Assembly: GCF_000015285.1 (NCBI RefSeq)
Contig: NC_008709.1
Location: 1,426,001-1,490,000 of the forward strand
Source of the DNA: Psychromonas ingrahamii 37
Lineage (GTDB): Bacteria > Pseudomonadota > Gammaproteobacteria > Enterobacterales > Psychromonadaceae
Reading direction: 5' to 3'
DNA: 64,000 nt
In this document: positions 28,465-38,864 of the stretch, one piece after another
Position numbering within the stretch: the first letter of the stretch is position 1
Layout of the letters: the number at the start of each line of letters is the position of its first letter
Position numbers and translations under genes: made by a program
Notes under the pieces: model-generated
Database searches by the model: none
Seen by the model: only the letters and a program-made list of their open reading frames with translations
Told to the model about the DNA's origin: nothing

Positions 28465-29583
28465 ATGAATATAAAAAAAGTAAACCTACTGGATTTGAAC
28501 CGCGAAGGTTTACGTGCGTTTTTTGTCGAATTGGGCGAAAAACCCTTTCGTGCAGAGCAAGTGATGAAATGGATTTATCATTATGGCTGTGAAGATTTTG
28601 ATCTGATGAGTAACGTTAATAAAAAACTGCGCCAAAAATTAAAAGAATGCGCAGAAATTGTTGCACCAGAGATTAAAGTCGAACAACGCAGTAATGATGG
28701 AACGATAAAATGGGCTATGACGGTAGGCGATCAAGAAGTTGAGACTGTCTATATTCCAGAAAAAGATCGTGCGACTTTGTGCATTTCTTCACAGGTAGGT
28801 TGTGTATTAGCCTGTAATTTCTGCTCTACTGCCCAGCAGGGATTCAACCGTAATTTAAGCGTTAGCGAAATTATTGGTCAAGTTTGGCGTGCGGCTAAAA
28901 TTGTCGGTGTAACAGGGGAAAGCGGTAAGCGGCCCATTACTAATGTGGTCATGATGGGCATGGGAGAGCCGTTACTTAACCTTAATAATCTTATTCCTGC
29001 CATGGAATTGATGTTAGATGATTTTGGTTATGCACTTTCAAAACGCCGTGTCACGGTATCAACATCAGGCGTTGTTCCTGCGCTTGATATTTTAGGCGAT
29101 CGCATTGATGTTTCTTTAGCTATTTCATTGCATGCTGCCAACGATACATTGCGCTCTCAAATGATGCCCATTAACGATAAGTACAATATTGCTGATTTCT
29201 TAGCGGGTGTGAAACGTTATATCGCAAAATCAAAGGCTAACCGTGGTAAAGTATATATAGAGTATTTACTGCTGGACCATTTTAATGATTCGACTGATCA
29301 AGCTCATGAGTTGGCAATTTTACTTAAAGATACACCTTGTAAGATAAACCTGATTCCTTTTAACCCCTTCCCGGGTAATGATTACCAAAAACCAAGCAAC
29401 AGCCGAGTGGATCGTTTTAATAAAGTGTTAATGGAATATGGTTATACCGTTACCGTCCGTAAAACGCGCGGTGATGATATTGATGCTGCATGCGGGCAAC
29501 TTGTCGGAGATGTGATTGATCGGACTAAACGCACCATGAAAAAACGCCTGCAGGGTGAAAACATCGCGATTAGCGCGGGTTAA
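28465..29583 (+). CDS. rlmN: Dual-specificity 23S rRNA/tRNA methyltransferase RlmN
   Basis: RlmN is a radical-SAM enzyme that makes m2A2503 in 23S rRNA and m2A37 in some tRNAs. The protein has 372 residues. The iron-sulfur motif CVLACNFC (CxxxCxxC) is near residue 113. GMGEPLLN is near residue 167, and the conserved C-terminal cysteine lies in AACGQ near residue 348. It heads the usual rlmN-pilW-rodZ-ispG-hisS string. The upstream side is disturbed by IS30 and the feoA relic. Confidence 0.97.
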   Translation: MNIKKVNLLDLNREGLRAFFVELGEKPFRAEQVMKWIYHYGCEDFDLMSNVNKKLRQKLKECAEIVAPEIKVEQRSNDGTIKWAMTVGDQEVETVYIPEKDRATLCISSQVGCVLACNFCSTAQQGFNRNLSVSEIIGQVWRAAKIVGVTGESGKRPITNVVMMGMGEPLLNLNNLIPAMELMLDDFGYALSKRRVTVSTSGVVPALDILGDRIDVSLAISLHAANDTLRSQMMPINDKYNIADFLAGVKRYIAKSKANRGKVYIEYLLLDHFNDSTDQAHELAILLKDTPCKINLIPFNPFPGNDYQKPSNSRVDRFNKVLMEYGYTVTVRKTRGDDIDAACGQLVGDVIDRTKRTMKKRLQGENIAISAG

Positions 29584-30024
29584 CTTTTTAGCCTGTCTTA
29601 TTGTAAATGGCACAACTCAGCAGCTCAAAAAGAGTCTGGATTGTAGACATAAAGTTAAAAATAGGCATTTCACATTAAAACTGAATAACGGATAAGATCG
29701 CTGTTTATCGAACTTTCCTACAGCAGATAACTCGGTAGCAGCTCTGGTTGCAATATTTAAAAAGGATAGGCTATTCTTTGCATATTGTGCTCAGCTTAGT
29801 TGTCTGAGCTTTCCTCTTAATTTGTAACTTGAAGTCGAGTAGCGATACAAGTAGACTCAATAACTTGAACAGCTGCTTGACATGCCGTTATGGCAATAAA
29901 AAGAATGAAAGAACCGGTATTTTCCGTCACAATATGATTACTTCTTTGAGAATATTTGAAACTCTAAAATTAGTGCATTATTACTTTGATGTATTAGATT
30001 AGTTAACGCCATTTTAAGGGATAT
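29584..30024. other. Intergenic region between rlmN and pilW
   Basis: 441 AT-rich bases in which I see no gene and no clear terminator or promoter. In related genomes rlmN and pilW are usually close together, so this long spacer may contain decayed sequence. Confidence 0.4.
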
Positions 30025-30810
30025 ATGCGTCAAACTTTTTTTTCTATTTTGCTCTTGCTCGTTTTGTCGGGCTGTACTTCGAGTGCAACGACGACCACTA
30101 CCAAAAATACTGGTGCGGGTCAAAAAATGGCATTGGACCCAGAGGGTGCATCCAGAATACGTGTGAAACTTGCACTCGTTTATTTAGAAAATAAGCAGAT
30201 GCAGCAAGCGAAAGAAAATCTTGAAAAAGCATTAGAATACCAGCCTAAAGATGCCACTGTTTATCGTGTTTTTGCTTATTATTATCAAGCAGTCAAGGAA
30301 AATGAAAAAGCTGAACAGATGTATAAAAAGTCTCTATCCCTAGATCCCAAAAATTCGGATACTTACAATAATTATGGTACATTTTTGTGTCAGCAAAAGC
30401 GTTACGCAGAAGCAGACAAGGCATTTTTAACTGCACTTGAACAGCTTAGTTATAGTAATGTTGCTGATACCTATGAGAATGCGGGATTATGTGCTGAAGA
30501 AATAAAAAATCTAGAGAAAGCATTATTTTATTACCAATCTTCACTTGCACATAATCCGAATAAATTATATTTGAACCTTGTACTAACAAAGATAAATATC
30601 ACGAAACAAAATTATACAGAGGCACAATTAAATTTATCCAATTATCAAAAACAAAAAGGATACTCTGCGGAAAGTTTATGGCAATGGATTCGGTTAAGCT
30701 ATGCGACCGGACAACATGCAAATATGAATAAATATGCCGGAATATTATTAGAAAAATTTCCCGAATCCCATCAAGCACTAGACTATTTAAATCATGGATA
30801 CTATGAATAA
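30025..30810 (+). CDS. pilW: Type IV pilus biogenesis lipoprotein PilW/PilF (TPR)
   Basis: PilW (PilF) is an outer-membrane lipoprotein pilotin that helps the PilQ secretin assemble. The 261-residue product has a lipoprotein signal with LVLSGC (lipidated Cys at about residue 17) and then tetratricopeptide repeats, for example NSDTYNNYGTFLCQQKRY near residue 112. It overlaps rodZ by 17 bases. The pilABCD genes expected near nadC-coaE are absent from this window, so whether pili are made here is open. Confidence 0.92.
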   Translation: MRQTFFSILLLLVLSGCTSSATTTTTKNTGAGQKMALDPEGASRIRVKLALVYLENKQMQQAKENLEKALEYQPKDATVYRVFAYYYQAVKENEKAEQMYKKSLSLDPKNSDTYNNYGTFLCQQKRYAEADKAFLTALEQLSYSNVADTYENAGLCAEEIKNLEKALFYYQSSLAHNPNKLYLNLVLTKINITKQNYTEAQLNLSNYQKQKGYSAESLWQWIRLSYATGQHANMNKYAGILLEKFPESHQALDYLNHGYYE

Positions 30811-31930
30811 CGACACACCTCAAATTGTTACCCCACTGGGTCTCGCATTGCATAATGCCAGACTAAAAGCGTCATTATCAGTCGAACAGGTTGCTAATCT
30901 TTTGAATTTAAAGGAAAGTGTGGTGAGAGAGCTGGAAGATGATATCTCTGCTTTGATTGAAAGTGGTAAATATGCCCCTATTTATCTACGTGGATACCTT
31001 GCTAACTATGCAAAATTAGTCGCTTTAAAATCCTTGAATGAATTTGTTGAATACCAACAATTTTCCAAACATCAGGCGCGGGACACGAGTCTTAGAGCCA
31101 CGGCTAGTATGGCGCCCGCTGGCAAAAAAAGATTAATTCCCCGGTGGCTTTTACTTGCTTTATTGTTAGTCGCGATACTCGCTATAGTGTTCGCTAAGCA
31201 GCCAGATTTATTTTTCGCGGGGGAAGCAGCGACTAAAGTCAGCGCAGAAAGTAGCGAAAATATTGAAAATAAACCTTTCAATCCGGTTGCTATCAATAAC
31301 GAGGGTTCGCCTGCATTAACAGAGACAACTGTGGGCGCAGCCGTTGATGAAACCATCAGCGAGGCAGTCGTTGATACAACCATCGGAGAGGCAGTCGTTG
31401 ATACAACCGTCAGCGAGGCAGCTGTTGATGAAACCATCGGTGAGGCAGTCGTTGATACAACCGTCAGCGAGGCAGTCGTTGATACAACCGTCAGCGAGGC
31501 CGTCGTTGGTACAATCGTCAGCAAGGCAGTCGTTGATACAACCATCAGCGAGGCAGCCGTTGATAAAAATATCAACGAGACTGTCATTGAAAGCACAGTC
31601 AATCAAACGAGCAGTGCAAATAAAATAAATACAGAGAATATAAGTGTTAAGCTTGAAAATAATGAGCAGCTTGAGTCGCCACCAACGGCTATTAGTGAGT
31701 CTCTTTATTTATCTTTTTCAGCAGATTGTTGGACTGAAATAGTTGATGCAACGGGTGAACGTTTAGCTTTTGGTCTTTACAAACAGGATGATATTTTGTC
31801 AATCGACGGAATCGCGCCATTTGAAATAAAATTAGGTGCACCAAGCGCTGTTGTAGTAAAATATCAAGGAAAAAGAATCGAGCCTGATTTTACCGCGGGA
31901 CAAACGCTGCAGTTTTCTATTCCAGAGTAA
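30794..31930 (+). CDS. rodZ: Cytoskeleton protein RodZ
   Basis: RodZ links the MreB cytoskeleton to the membrane and to elongation enzymes. The 378-residue product has a cytoplasmic helix-turn-helix domain (about residues 12-75), a membrane segment (about 116-135), a periplasmic linker and a C-terminal DUF4115 domain starting near residue 300. The linker holds nine imperfect nine-residue repeats of the VDTTVSEAV type (residues 184-264; bases 31343-31585). The start overlaps pilW; Met4 is an alternative start. Confidence 0.94.
   Translation: MDTMNNDTPQIVTPLGLALHNARLKASLSVEQVANLLNLKESVVRELEDDISALIESGKYAPIYLRGYLANYAKLVALKSLNEFVEYQQFSKHQARDTSLRATASMAPAGKKRLIPRWLLLALLLVAILAIVFAKQPDLFFAGEAATKVSAESSENIENKPFNPVAINNEGSPALTETTVGAAVDETISEAVVDTTIGEAVVDTTVSEAAVDETIGEAVVDTTVSEAVVDTTVSEAVVGTIVSKAVVDTTISEAAVDKNINETVIESTVNQTSSANKINTENISVKLENNEQLESPPTAISESLYLSFSADCWTEIVDATGERLAFGLYKQDDILSIDGIAPFEIKLGAPSAVVVKYQGKRIEPDFTAGQTLQFSIPE
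31343..31585 (+). repeat. 27-base tandem repeats in rodZ
   Basis: Nine units of 27 bases, each coding for a variant of VDTTVSEAV. Most differences are single bases (T/E, I/V, S/G and V/A changes). The repeat stays in frame and extends the periplasmic linker of RodZ. Unit number may vary between strains by slippage. Confidence 0.92.
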
Positions 31931-32138
31931 GTGTTGGTTTGAACAGAAAAAATTTGCATAGTAAACCTATCCCTATCCCTATCCCCAATCCTAAACCAGC
32001 TAACGACGTAGCAGCAGGTCTTTTATGGACGTTTCTTCGAAAGCGAATAGAGCATCTTAATGCGGTTTGAGGGGAAATATTATTACCAAATGGACTATTC
32101 TTTGAAACAGTGGTCTATCAGCAAAGAGTAAAAGTATT

Positions 32139-33248
32139 ATGAGCCATCCTTCTTCAATTGTACGTCGTGTATCAAAACAGATCATGGTGGGTAATGTACC
32201 TGTTGGTGGAAATGCGCCAATTACAGTGCAATCTATGACCAATACTTTGACCACGGACGTTGCTGCAACAGTAGCACAAATCAAACGCTTAGAAGCGGTT
32301 GGTGCGGATATGGTGCGCGTTTCAGTGCCGACTATGAATGCTGCGGAGGCTTTTCGAGAAATTAAAGCCTTAAGTAATATCCCGCTGATTGCCGATATCC
32401 ATTTTGATTATCGTATCGCCCTGAAAGTCGCTGAATATGGCGTTGATTGTCTGCGCATTAACCCGGGAAATATTGGTAATGAGCGACGCATCCGCAGCGT
32501 TGTTGATTGTGCGCGTGATCATAATATTCCTATTCGAATAGGGGTAAATGGCGGCTCATTGGAAGCTGATATTCAAGCAAAATATGGGGAGCCAACGGCA
32601 CAAGCATTGGTTGATTCTGCATTACGCCATGTGGATATTTTAGACCGGCTTAATTTTGATCAATTTAAAGTGAGTGTAAAAGCATCAGATGCACAGCTGG
32701 CGGTTGAATCATATCAACTGCTTGCAAAACAGATAAACCAACCTCTGCATTTAGGGATCACCGAAGCCGGTGGACTTCGCAGTGGCTCGGTTAAATCAGC
32801 GGTTGGCTTAGGTATGTTACTTTCCCAAGGCATAGGCGATACCCTACGAGTATCCTTGGCTGCAGATCCTGTAGAGGAAATTAAAGTGGGTTTTGATATT
32901 TTAAAATCATTACGTATTCGCAGCCGTGGTATTAATTTTATTGCCTGTCCAACCTGTTCACGTCAAGAATTTGATGTTATTGCGACGGTTAATGCTTTAG
33001 AGGAACGTCTTGAAGATATTACTATGCCAATGGATGTCTCGATTATTGGTTGTGTCGTCAATGGGCCGGGAGAAGCGTTAATGTCTGATTTGGGCATTAC
33101 TGGCGGTAGCAATAAAAGTGGTTTTTACGAAGATGGGGTGCGTCAACGGGATCGTTTTGATAATAATAACGTGATTGATCAGCTTGAAGCGAAAATTCGA
33201 GCCCGTGTCAGTCGTACGGATCAGAGCAATATCATCCTAAAAGTTTAA
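32139..33248 (+). CDS. ispG: HMBPP synthase IspG (GcpE)
   Basis: IspG is a 4Fe-4S enzyme of the methylerythritol phosphate isoprenoid pathway that makes HMBPP. The protein has 369 residues. The cluster cysteines can be placed in CPTCSRQ near residue 270 and [10 protein letters not shown] near residue 305. An N-terminal TIM-barrel with VQSMTNT near residue 30 is present. It sits between rodZ and hisS, as in E. coli. Confidence 0.97.
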   Translation: MSHPSSIVRRVSKQIMVGNVPVGGNAPITVQSMTNTLTTDVAATVAQIKRLEAVGADMVRVSVPTMNAAEAFREIKALSNIPLIADIHFDYRIALKVAEYGVDCLRINPGNIGNERRIRSVVDCARDHNIPIRIGVNGGSLEADIQAKYGEPTAQALVDSALRHVDILDRLNFDQFKVSVKASDAQLAVESYQLLAKQINQPLHLGITEAGGLRSGSVKSAVGLGMLLSQGIGDTLRVSLAADPVEEIKVGFDILKSLRIRSRGINFIACPTCSRQEFDVIATVNALEERLEDITMPMDVSIIGCVVNGPGEALMSDLGITGGSNKSGFYEDGVRQRDRFDNNNVIDQLEAKIRARVSRTDQSNIILKV

Positions 33249-33260
33249 ATCATTAACGCT

Positions 33261-33313
33261 ATACCAAACCACTTAAAGATGCAGTGTCCTGCATTTTTAA
33301 GTAATTTGGGTAT
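33261..33313. repeat. Short inverted repeat downstream of ispG
   Basis: ATACCAAACCACTTAAAGAT and a near reverse complement ending TAAGTAATTTGGGTAT form an imperfect hairpin of about 53 bases. The arms match the repeat before coaE (24113-24160). With no T-run behind it, it may act as an mRNA 3' end signal or be a dispersed repeat unit. Confidence 0.75.
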
Positions 33314-33315
33314 CT

Positions 33316-33639
33316 ATACCCATGTTACTTCAAGATGCTTTGTCAGGCGCAAGGTCGGAGACCAGAGCAAGACGCAACATGACCTTTCGAGCGATTAACT
33401 GCGTTAATCCTCTAGCGGTAGATGTAAATGCAAGCATTTACATCTTAAATGGTTATTCCCTTTGCGATTGGTTCAACGCAGCGCTGGTTTTCGAGCTAGC
33501 ACCCCGTAGGGCAAGGAAAATGTTACCAATCTGCTTTGTTATAAAATCTCTCTGTAGAATAACTATACTTCAATTTTATGCCTAGCATCTCGGCACAATT
33601 TTCCTTGCTGACTTTGCATCTTGAAGTATCATGGGCATA
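33316..33639. mobile_element. MITE-like inverted-repeat element between ispG and hisS
   Basis: About 324 bases are bounded by terminal inverted repeats. ATACCCATGTTACTTCAAGA at the left (33316 onward) pairs with TCTTGAAGTATCATGGGCAT at the right (to about 33639), with two mismatches over 23 bases. The interior holds a perfect 11-bp hairpin (GATGTAAATGC, AA, GCATTTACATC; 33421-33444) and no credible gene. The ends share the ACTTCAAGATG core with the shorter repeats nearby. This is the profile of a non-autonomous mobile element, or of a large structured repeat. Confidence 0.75.
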
Positions 33640-33797
33640 ACTCAGCCTGTTATTTTTAAGGAATAACAGGATTTTTCATAAGTTAGTCAATAAGATATTA
33701 AAAATTGTCTGAGAAAGCCCGCTGCATGGTTTCATCTAATTTGAAAAGTCCCTATAATGACTCACTCTTTTATTCTCAACTGTATGTGGAAATCATT

Positions 33798-35072
33798 GTG
33801 GCAAAAAAGATTCAAGCAATTCGTGGCATGAACGATACCCTTCCTGAACAAACACCCGTTTGGCAAAAATTAGAGTCATTATTCAGGCAAGTCGTGAGCA
33901 GTTACGGTTACTCTGAAATACGTATGCCAATTGTTGAAAATACGACTCTTTTCAAACGTTCAATCGGCGAAGTGACCGATATTGTTGAAAAAGAGATGTA
34001 TACTTTTGCCGATCGTAACGGAGATAGCTTAACATTACGTCCTGAGGGAACCGCATCCTGCGTGCGTGCCGGAAACGAGCATGGCTTATTATATAATCAG
34101 GAACGCCGTTTATGGTACACCGGCCCGATGTTTAGACACGAACGCCCACAAAAAGGACGCTACCGTCAGTTTCACCAATTTGGTGTGGAGACCTTCGGTA
34201 TAGGCAGTGCAGATATTGACGCTGAAGTAATTTTACTTTCAGCGCGTTTATGGCGAGCGCTTGGGATAGATAAACAGGTAGAATTACAGTTGAACTCTTT
34301 AGGCTCTAACGAAGCGCGCGCGTTATACAAAGAAGCATTAGTTGTCTATTTGTCGACCCATGTTGAACAGCTGGATGAGGATAGCAAGCGTCGTATGGTA
34401 AGTAATCCATTACGTGTTCTTGATAGTAAAAATCCGGATATTCAAGCGTTATTAGTCGATGCACCAAAACTATCCGCCTATCTTGATGACGAATCTGCCG
34501 AACACTTTGCCCAACTGCAAAAATATCTTGATGCAGCGGGTATTAAATATGTTATTAATGAGCGTTTAGTACGTGGTTTAGATTATTATAACCGTACTGT
34601 CTTTGAGTGGGTAACCACTAGCCTTGGATCGCAAGGTACAATCTGTGCGGGTGGTCGTTACGATGGATTGGTTGAACAACTCGGTGGTAAAGCAACGCCT
34701 GCGGTTGGCTTTGCAATGGGTCTGGAAAGAATTATTCTGATGCTGGAAACACTGGCATTAAATGATGATGTTAAAAAAGATGTTGATATATATAGTATAG
34801 TTGTTGGTGACGGTGCAGATATAGCCGGTTTTAAGGTGGCAGAACTGATTCGAACTGAATTGCCGATGCTTAAAATGATGCACCATTGCGGTGCTGGTAA
34901 CTTTAAAAAACAGATGAAACGCGCTGATAAAAGTGGTGCACGTTTGGCACTGATCATTGCTGAAAATGAGTTAGAGAGCGATTGTGTCACAATAAAAGAC
35001 TTGCAAGGTAAGTATGAGCAACAAAGTGTTGCAATGAATGAGCTAATTAAGGTATTACCTAGCTATTTTTAA
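33798..35072 (+). CDS. hisS: Histidyl-tRNA synthetase HisS
   Basis: HisS charges tRNA-His. I start it at GTG 33798, giving 424 residues and a typical beginning [17 protein letters not shown]. An upstream frame from 33705 would add 31 residues with no family match. Class II synthetase motifs are present: RPEGTA near residue 83, [19 protein letters not shown] near residue 108, and the histidine-specific [15 protein letters not shown] near residue 256. Confidence 0.97.
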   Translation: MAKKIQAIRGMNDTLPEQTPVWQKLESLFRQVVSSYGYSEIRMPIVENTTLFKRSIGEVTDIVEKEMYTFADRNGDSLTLRPEGTASCVRAGNEHGLLYNQERRLWYTGPMFRHERPQKGRYRQFHQFGVETFGIGSADIDAEVILLSARLWRALGIDKQVELQLNSLGSNEARALYKEALVVYLSTHVEQLDEDSKRRMVSNPLRVLDSKNPDIQALLVDAPKLSAYLDDESAEHFAQLQKYLDAAGIKYVINERLVRGLDYYNRTVFEWVTTSLGSQGTICAGGRYDGLVEQLGGKATPAVGFAMGLERIILMLETLALNDDVKKDVDIYSIVVGDGADIAGFKVAELIRTELPMLKMMHHCGAGNFKKQMKRADKSGARLALIIAENELESDCVTIKDLQGKYEQQSVAMNELIKVLPSYF

Positions 35073-35107
35073 CATTATCTTTAAAAATCTATAACAAGGA
35101 ATAAACA

Positions 35108-35788
35108 GTGGTTGATATTATCGAAGGTTACGAAACAGAAGAACAGCAGGTTATTGCGATTAAAAAATGGTGGAAAGAAAACGGCAATACATTAATGATT
35201 GCAGCCGTTATTGGACTGGCTGGGCTTTGGGGCTGGCGTTTTTATAACGCGTCGGTGATCACCGGTCAAGAAGAGGCTTCGCAGGCTTATTCGGATATGT
35301 TAGTTAAATTTGAAAGCCAAGGTGGTGAAGCAGGTCTTGACAGTATAAGAGCCTTTATCGCTGGCAACCAGGATAATAACTATGGTGTATTAGCCTCTTT
35401 GCTGCTTGCCAAAGAAGCAGTACAGCAAAAAGATTTCGCCCTCGCTAAAGCGCAATTTGTACAACTGCAATCACAAAATGAATATGCGCCGCTCAATGCC
35501 GTTATTAATTTACGATTAGCCCGCGTAGAAGCCCAACTAGGTGAGTATGAACAGGCGTTAAAAACCCTGACATTAATTACTGAACCCAGCTTTTTAGCGA
35601 AAGCAAATCAAGTTAAAGGGTCAATATATTTAAATATGGGTGATATTGAAAAAGCGCGTACTGCATTTCAAGATGCGGTTAATGCCATTGAGGGAAATAT
35701 TGGACCCATTTTGCAATTACAATTTGATGATCTTGCCACTGTCAATGATAAAAAAATTGCTGCTCCAATTCTTGAAACTGAAAAATAG
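35108..35788 (+). CDS. yfgM: YfgM, PpiD-associated ancillary translocon protein
   Basis: YfgM is an inner-membrane protein with a periplasmic TPR-like domain that associates with PpiD at the SecYEG translocon. The 226-residue product begins with GTG, has a short cytoplasmic tail, a membrane segment near residues 27-45 (after KKWWKENGNTL), and a helical repeat domain. It sits between hisS and bamB as usual. Confidence 0.93.
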   Translation: MVDIIEGYETEEQQVIAIKKWWKENGNTLMIAAVIGLAGLWGWRFYNASVITGQEEASQAYSDMLVKFESQGGEAGLDSIRAFIAGNQDNNYGVLASLLLAKEAVQQKDFALAKAQFVQLQSQNEYAPLNAVINLRLARVEAQLGEYEQALKTLTLITEPSFLAKANQVKGSIYLNMGDIEKARTAFQDAVNAIEGNIGPILQLQFDDLATVNDKKIAAPILETEK

Positions 35789-35801
35789 ATTGAGATACCA
35801 G

Positions 35802-37001
35802 ATGAAAAAATGGCTTAAAAGTATTGCTGTTATTTCGGGAACCGCTTTTTTATTAACGGGCTGTTCGCTTTTTAATAGTGAAGAAGATGTTGTGGTGATG
35901 GCAAACTTACCTATTTTTGAAGCGTCCTATCAACCTAAGGTTGCCTGGCAAAAAAGTGTGGGCAACGGTGTTGATAAATATTATTCACAATTACAACCTG
36001 CTGTTGATTCAGATGCTATTTATGCCGCTTCTCGTGAAGGAAAAATCAAAGCTTTTACACTAAAAGAAGGGGAATTACTTTGGTCCAATGATTTTAGTGA
36101 ACATGAAAGCAATCAATTAAACCGTTCAGCACGATTTTCCGGTGGTATCACATTGGCAATGGATACCTTATTTATCGGCACTGAAAATGCGCAAGTTTTA
36201 GCGATTGATAAAAACAGTGGTGAGTTAAAATGGTTATCTAGCGTCAGTGGTGAAGTGCTCGCTAAACCCGCCTACGCAAACGGTAAAGTGGTTGTGCATA
36301 CAAGCCGTGGAGAGCTGATTGCTCTGGATAGCCAGACCGGAGAACAACTTTGGTCACTGACCAATAAACAGCCTAATTTAACATTACGCGGTAGTTCTAC
36401 CCCTTCAATTTCTCAAGGCGGAATTATTTACGGACGAGCTGATGGTTTTGTTTCAGCAGCCTTACTTGAGACCGGTCAGGCATTGTGGCAACTTCCAATC
36501 GCTCGTCCGCATGGAGCGACTGAATTAGATCGTATTGTGGATGTCGATATGCAACCTGTCATCTCCAACGGTCAGATTTTTGCACTCGCTTATAACGGAA
36601 ATTTAGCCGCCATTGACTTGCTCAAGGGTGAACAGCTCTGGTCAACTAAGTATTCTGGTTTTAATAATATTACGTTATCAGGCAATCGCCTTTATTTAAC
36701 GGATTATCGAGGCTGGGTGTATGCTGTTGACCGCCGTACAGGCGATCAGATTTGGGTAAACGAACAATTGTCTTATCGTAATGTCACCGCCGTCACTGTT
36801 GCTAATGAGTATCTTGTTGTCGGCGATGGGGAAGGTTACTTACATTGGATCAACCGTGATACCGGGCAGTTTGCTGCGCAACAAAAAATTGATTCTAATG
36901 GATTATATAAAGAGCCTGTTACGACAGGAACACACCTTTATTTACTCTCTCGCAGTGGTAAATTAATTGCGATTGAAAAACCATCGATAAATGTAGAATA
37001 A
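35802..37001 (+). CDS. bamB: Outer membrane assembly lipoprotein BamB
   Basis: BamB is the beta-propeller lipoprotein of the BAM complex that inserts outer-membrane proteins. I start it at ATG 35802 (399 residues), because the signal peptide with lipobox LLTGC (Cys about residue 21) follows at once. Repeated propeller blades with PQQ-type motifs (G-x-LLWS, GQALWQ, GEQLWS, GDQIWV) are visible. A terminator separates it from der. Confidence 0.96.
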   Translation: MKKWLKSIAVISGTAFLLTGCSLFNSEEDVVVMANLPIFEASYQPKVAWQKSVGNGVDKYYSQLQPAVDSDAIYAASREGKIKAFTLKEGELLWSNDFSEHESNQLNRSARFSGGITLAMDTLFIGTENAQVLAIDKNSGELKWLSSVSGEVLAKPAYANGKVVVHTSRGELIALDSQTGEQLWSLTNKQPNLTLRGSSTPSISQGGIIYGRADGFVSAALLETGQALWQLPIARPHGATELDRIVDVDMQPVISNGQIFALAYNGNLAAIDLLKGEQLWSTKYSGFNNITLSGNRLYLTDYRGWVYAVDRRTGDQIWVNEQLSYRNVTAVTVANEYLVVGDGEGYLHWINRDTGQFAAQQKIDSNGLYKEPVTTGTHLYLLSRSGKLIAIEKPSINVE

Positions 37002-37028
37002 TTCCTTACATTTTTACTGTATACTTAC

Positions 37029-37063
37029 AGCCCCTCGTATTTATTGCGGAGGGGCTTTTTTTT
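37029..37063 (+). terminator. Terminator between bamB and der
   Basis: AGCCCCTC (37029-37036) and GAGGGGCT (37049-37056) form an 8-bp GC-rich stem, followed by eight T. It lies 18 bases before the der ATG, so der needs its own promoter or read-through. Confidence 0.9.
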
Positions 37064-37081
37064 GTTTGATAGGATTGAAAT

Positions 37082-38551
37082 ATGTTACCAGTTGTCGCTT
37101 TAGTCGGCCGCCCAAATGTGGGTAAATCAACTTTGTTTAACCGCTTAACTCGTACTCGTGATGCATTAGTCGCGGATTTTCCAGGTTTAACGCGAGATCG
37201 TAAATACGGTCAGGCGAAAATCGATGAACACGAATTTATCGTTATTGATACAGGCGGTATTACCGGTGATGAAGAGGGTATTGATGCTTTAATGGCAGGT
37301 CAGTCTTTACTGGCCATTGATGAAGCCGATGCGGTTTTGTTTTTAGTTGATGCACGTGCCGGTATGACCATTGCAGATGAAGCCATCGCAGATCACCTGC
37401 GTAAACAAGATAAAAAAGTCTTTGTTGTTGCTAACAAAACAGATGGTGTTGATGCCGATTCTGTTTGTGCCGAGTTTTATGCGCTTGGACTTGGCGAGGT
37501 TTATCATATCGCGGCTGCACAGGGTAAAGGTGTGCGCCAGATGATTGAGATCGCCTTAGATGGTTTCTTCGATGATGTCGAGCAGGAAGATGACTTTTCT
37601 GATCTGGAAACTGGTCTTGAATTTGTTGAAGAAGATGAAGCTTTATTACTAAAAGAGCAGGAACGCCTGGCCGCTTTACCTATTAAATTGGCTCTAATAG
37701 GCCGTCCTAATGTGGGCAAGTCTACGCTTACCAATCGAATTTTAGGCGAAGAACGTGTTCTTGTGTACGATCTGCCCGGAACAACACGTGATAGTATTTA
37801 TATTCCCATGAGCCGTGATGATCGGGAATATATTCTTATTGATACTGCCGGTGTGCGCAAGCGTAAAAAAGTAAACGAAACCGTTGAAAAATTCTCTGTT
37901 ATTAAAACATTACAAGCGATTGAAGACTGTAACGTTGTGCTCTTGATTATTGATGCACGAGATGGTATTTCGGATCAGGATTTAAGTTTGTTAGGTTTTA
38001 CCCTGAATGCGGGACGTTCATTAGTCATTGCTGTCAATAAATGGGATGGCATGACCGAATACGACAAAGAGCGGGTTAAAAGTGAACTGGATCGCCGTTT
38101 AGGTTTTATCGATTTTGCAAAAATTCATTTTATCTCTGCGCTGCACGGAACGGGTGTCGGCCATTTATATGAATCTGTTGAAGAAGCCTATGACTCTTCG
38201 ACAAAACGTATCTCTACGTCAATTTTAACGCGTATTATGACCATGGCGGCAGCTGATCACGAGCCTCCTATGGTAGGTAGTCGTCGTGTTAAATTACGTT
38301 ATGCCCATGCAGGGGGCTATAATCCGCCACTGATTGTTATTCATGGTAATCAAGTGAAAAAATTAGCGGATTCTTACAAACGTTATTTGATGAATTACTT
38401 CCGCCGCTCACTGGGTATTATGGGCACACCGATTCGTATTGAATTCCGTGAAGGTACTAACCCGTTTGCAGGGCGTCGTAATAAATTGACACCAAATCAG
38501 ATGTATAAACGTCAACGTCTGGTGAAGTTTCATAAAAAAAGTAAAAAATAA
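37082..38551 (+). CDS. der: Ribosome biogenesis GTPase Der (EngA)
   Basis: Der is a double GTPase needed for 50S subunit maturation. The protein has 489 residues. It has two G domains, each with GRPNVGKST (near residues 8 and 208), DTGG or DTAG, and NKTD or NKWD motifs, followed by a KH-like C-terminal domain. The acidic linker between the domains is typical. The stop overlaps the ATG of the zinc-ribbon gene. Confidence 0.98.
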   Translation: MLPVVALVGRPNVGKSTLFNRLTRTRDALVADFPGLTRDRKYGQAKIDEHEFIVIDTGGITGDEEGIDALMAGQSLLAIDEADAVLFLVDARAGMTIADEAIADHLRKQDKKVFVVANKTDGVDADSVCAEFYALGLGEVYHIAAAQGKGVRQMIEIALDGFFDDVEQEDDFSDLETGLEFVEEDEALLLKEQERLAALPIKLALIGRPNVGKSTLTNRILGEERVLVYDLPGTTRDSIYIPMSRDDREYILIDTAGVRKRKKVNETVEKFSVIKTLQAIEDCNVVLLIIDARDGISDQDLSLLGFTLNAGRSLVIAVNKWDGMTEYDKERVKSELDRRLGFIDFAKIHFISALHGTGVGHLYESVEEAYDSSTKRISTSILTRIMTMAAADHEPPMVGSRRVKLRYAHAGGYNPPLIVIHGNQVKKLADSYKRYLMNYFRRSLGIMGTPIRIEFREGTNPFAGRRNKLTPNQMYKRQRLVKFHKKSKK

Positions 38552-38781
38552 TGGCATTAAAATGCCCTAAATGTGCTTATGAAATAGAGTCTAAGGGCAT
38601 ACAGAAACAACATTATTATTGTGATGCTTGCGACAGTGACTTAAAACTTCATTTGTTATGTGAGCAGTGCGGGTCCCAACTTGCGCTATTACAGGCTTGT
38701 GGGGCAGCCAATTTATGGTGTGAGCAGTGTAATGAATTAAAAAGTAAATCTTCAGCTATTTATTCATTAATAGAAAAATAA
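38551..38781 (+). CDS. yfgJ: Zinc-ribbon protein, YfgJ-like
   Basis: A 76-residue protein with eight cysteines arranged as four CxxC pairs (CPKC, CDAC, CEQC, CEQC) consistent with two zinc ribbons. E. coli has a similar small zinc-ribbon gene (yfgJ) right after der. The ATG overlaps the der stop. Its role is not known. Confidence 0.85.
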   Translation: MALKCPKCAYEIESKGIQKQHYYCDACDSDLKLHLLCEQCGSQLALLQACGAANLWCEQCNELKSKSSAIYSLIEK

Positions 38782-38809
38782 TCGCAAAGAGCCCTTATTT
38801 CAGGCTTAT

Positions 38810-38843
38810 AAAAAAGGCTTAATCATGGATTAAGCCTTTTTTT
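38810..38843. terminator. Bidirectional terminator after the der operon
   Basis: AAGGCTTAATC and GATTAAGCCTT form an 11-bp stem with an ATG loop, with an A-run before and a T-run after. It can serve both the der operon and the converging dolP gene. Confidence 0.92.
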
Positions 38844-38864
38844 ATACGCTAATTTAGACCTAAG

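Noticed and set aside
31343-31585. Regular repeats that could be taken for a CRISPR array
   Set aside because: Units are directly adjacent with no spacers and lie in frame inside rodZ, so they are protein repeats. No cas genes are present.
33322-33585. An 87-codon frame inside the inverted-repeat element
   Set aside because: It includes the perfect internal hairpin, has no ribosome site and no protein features. The element appears non-coding.
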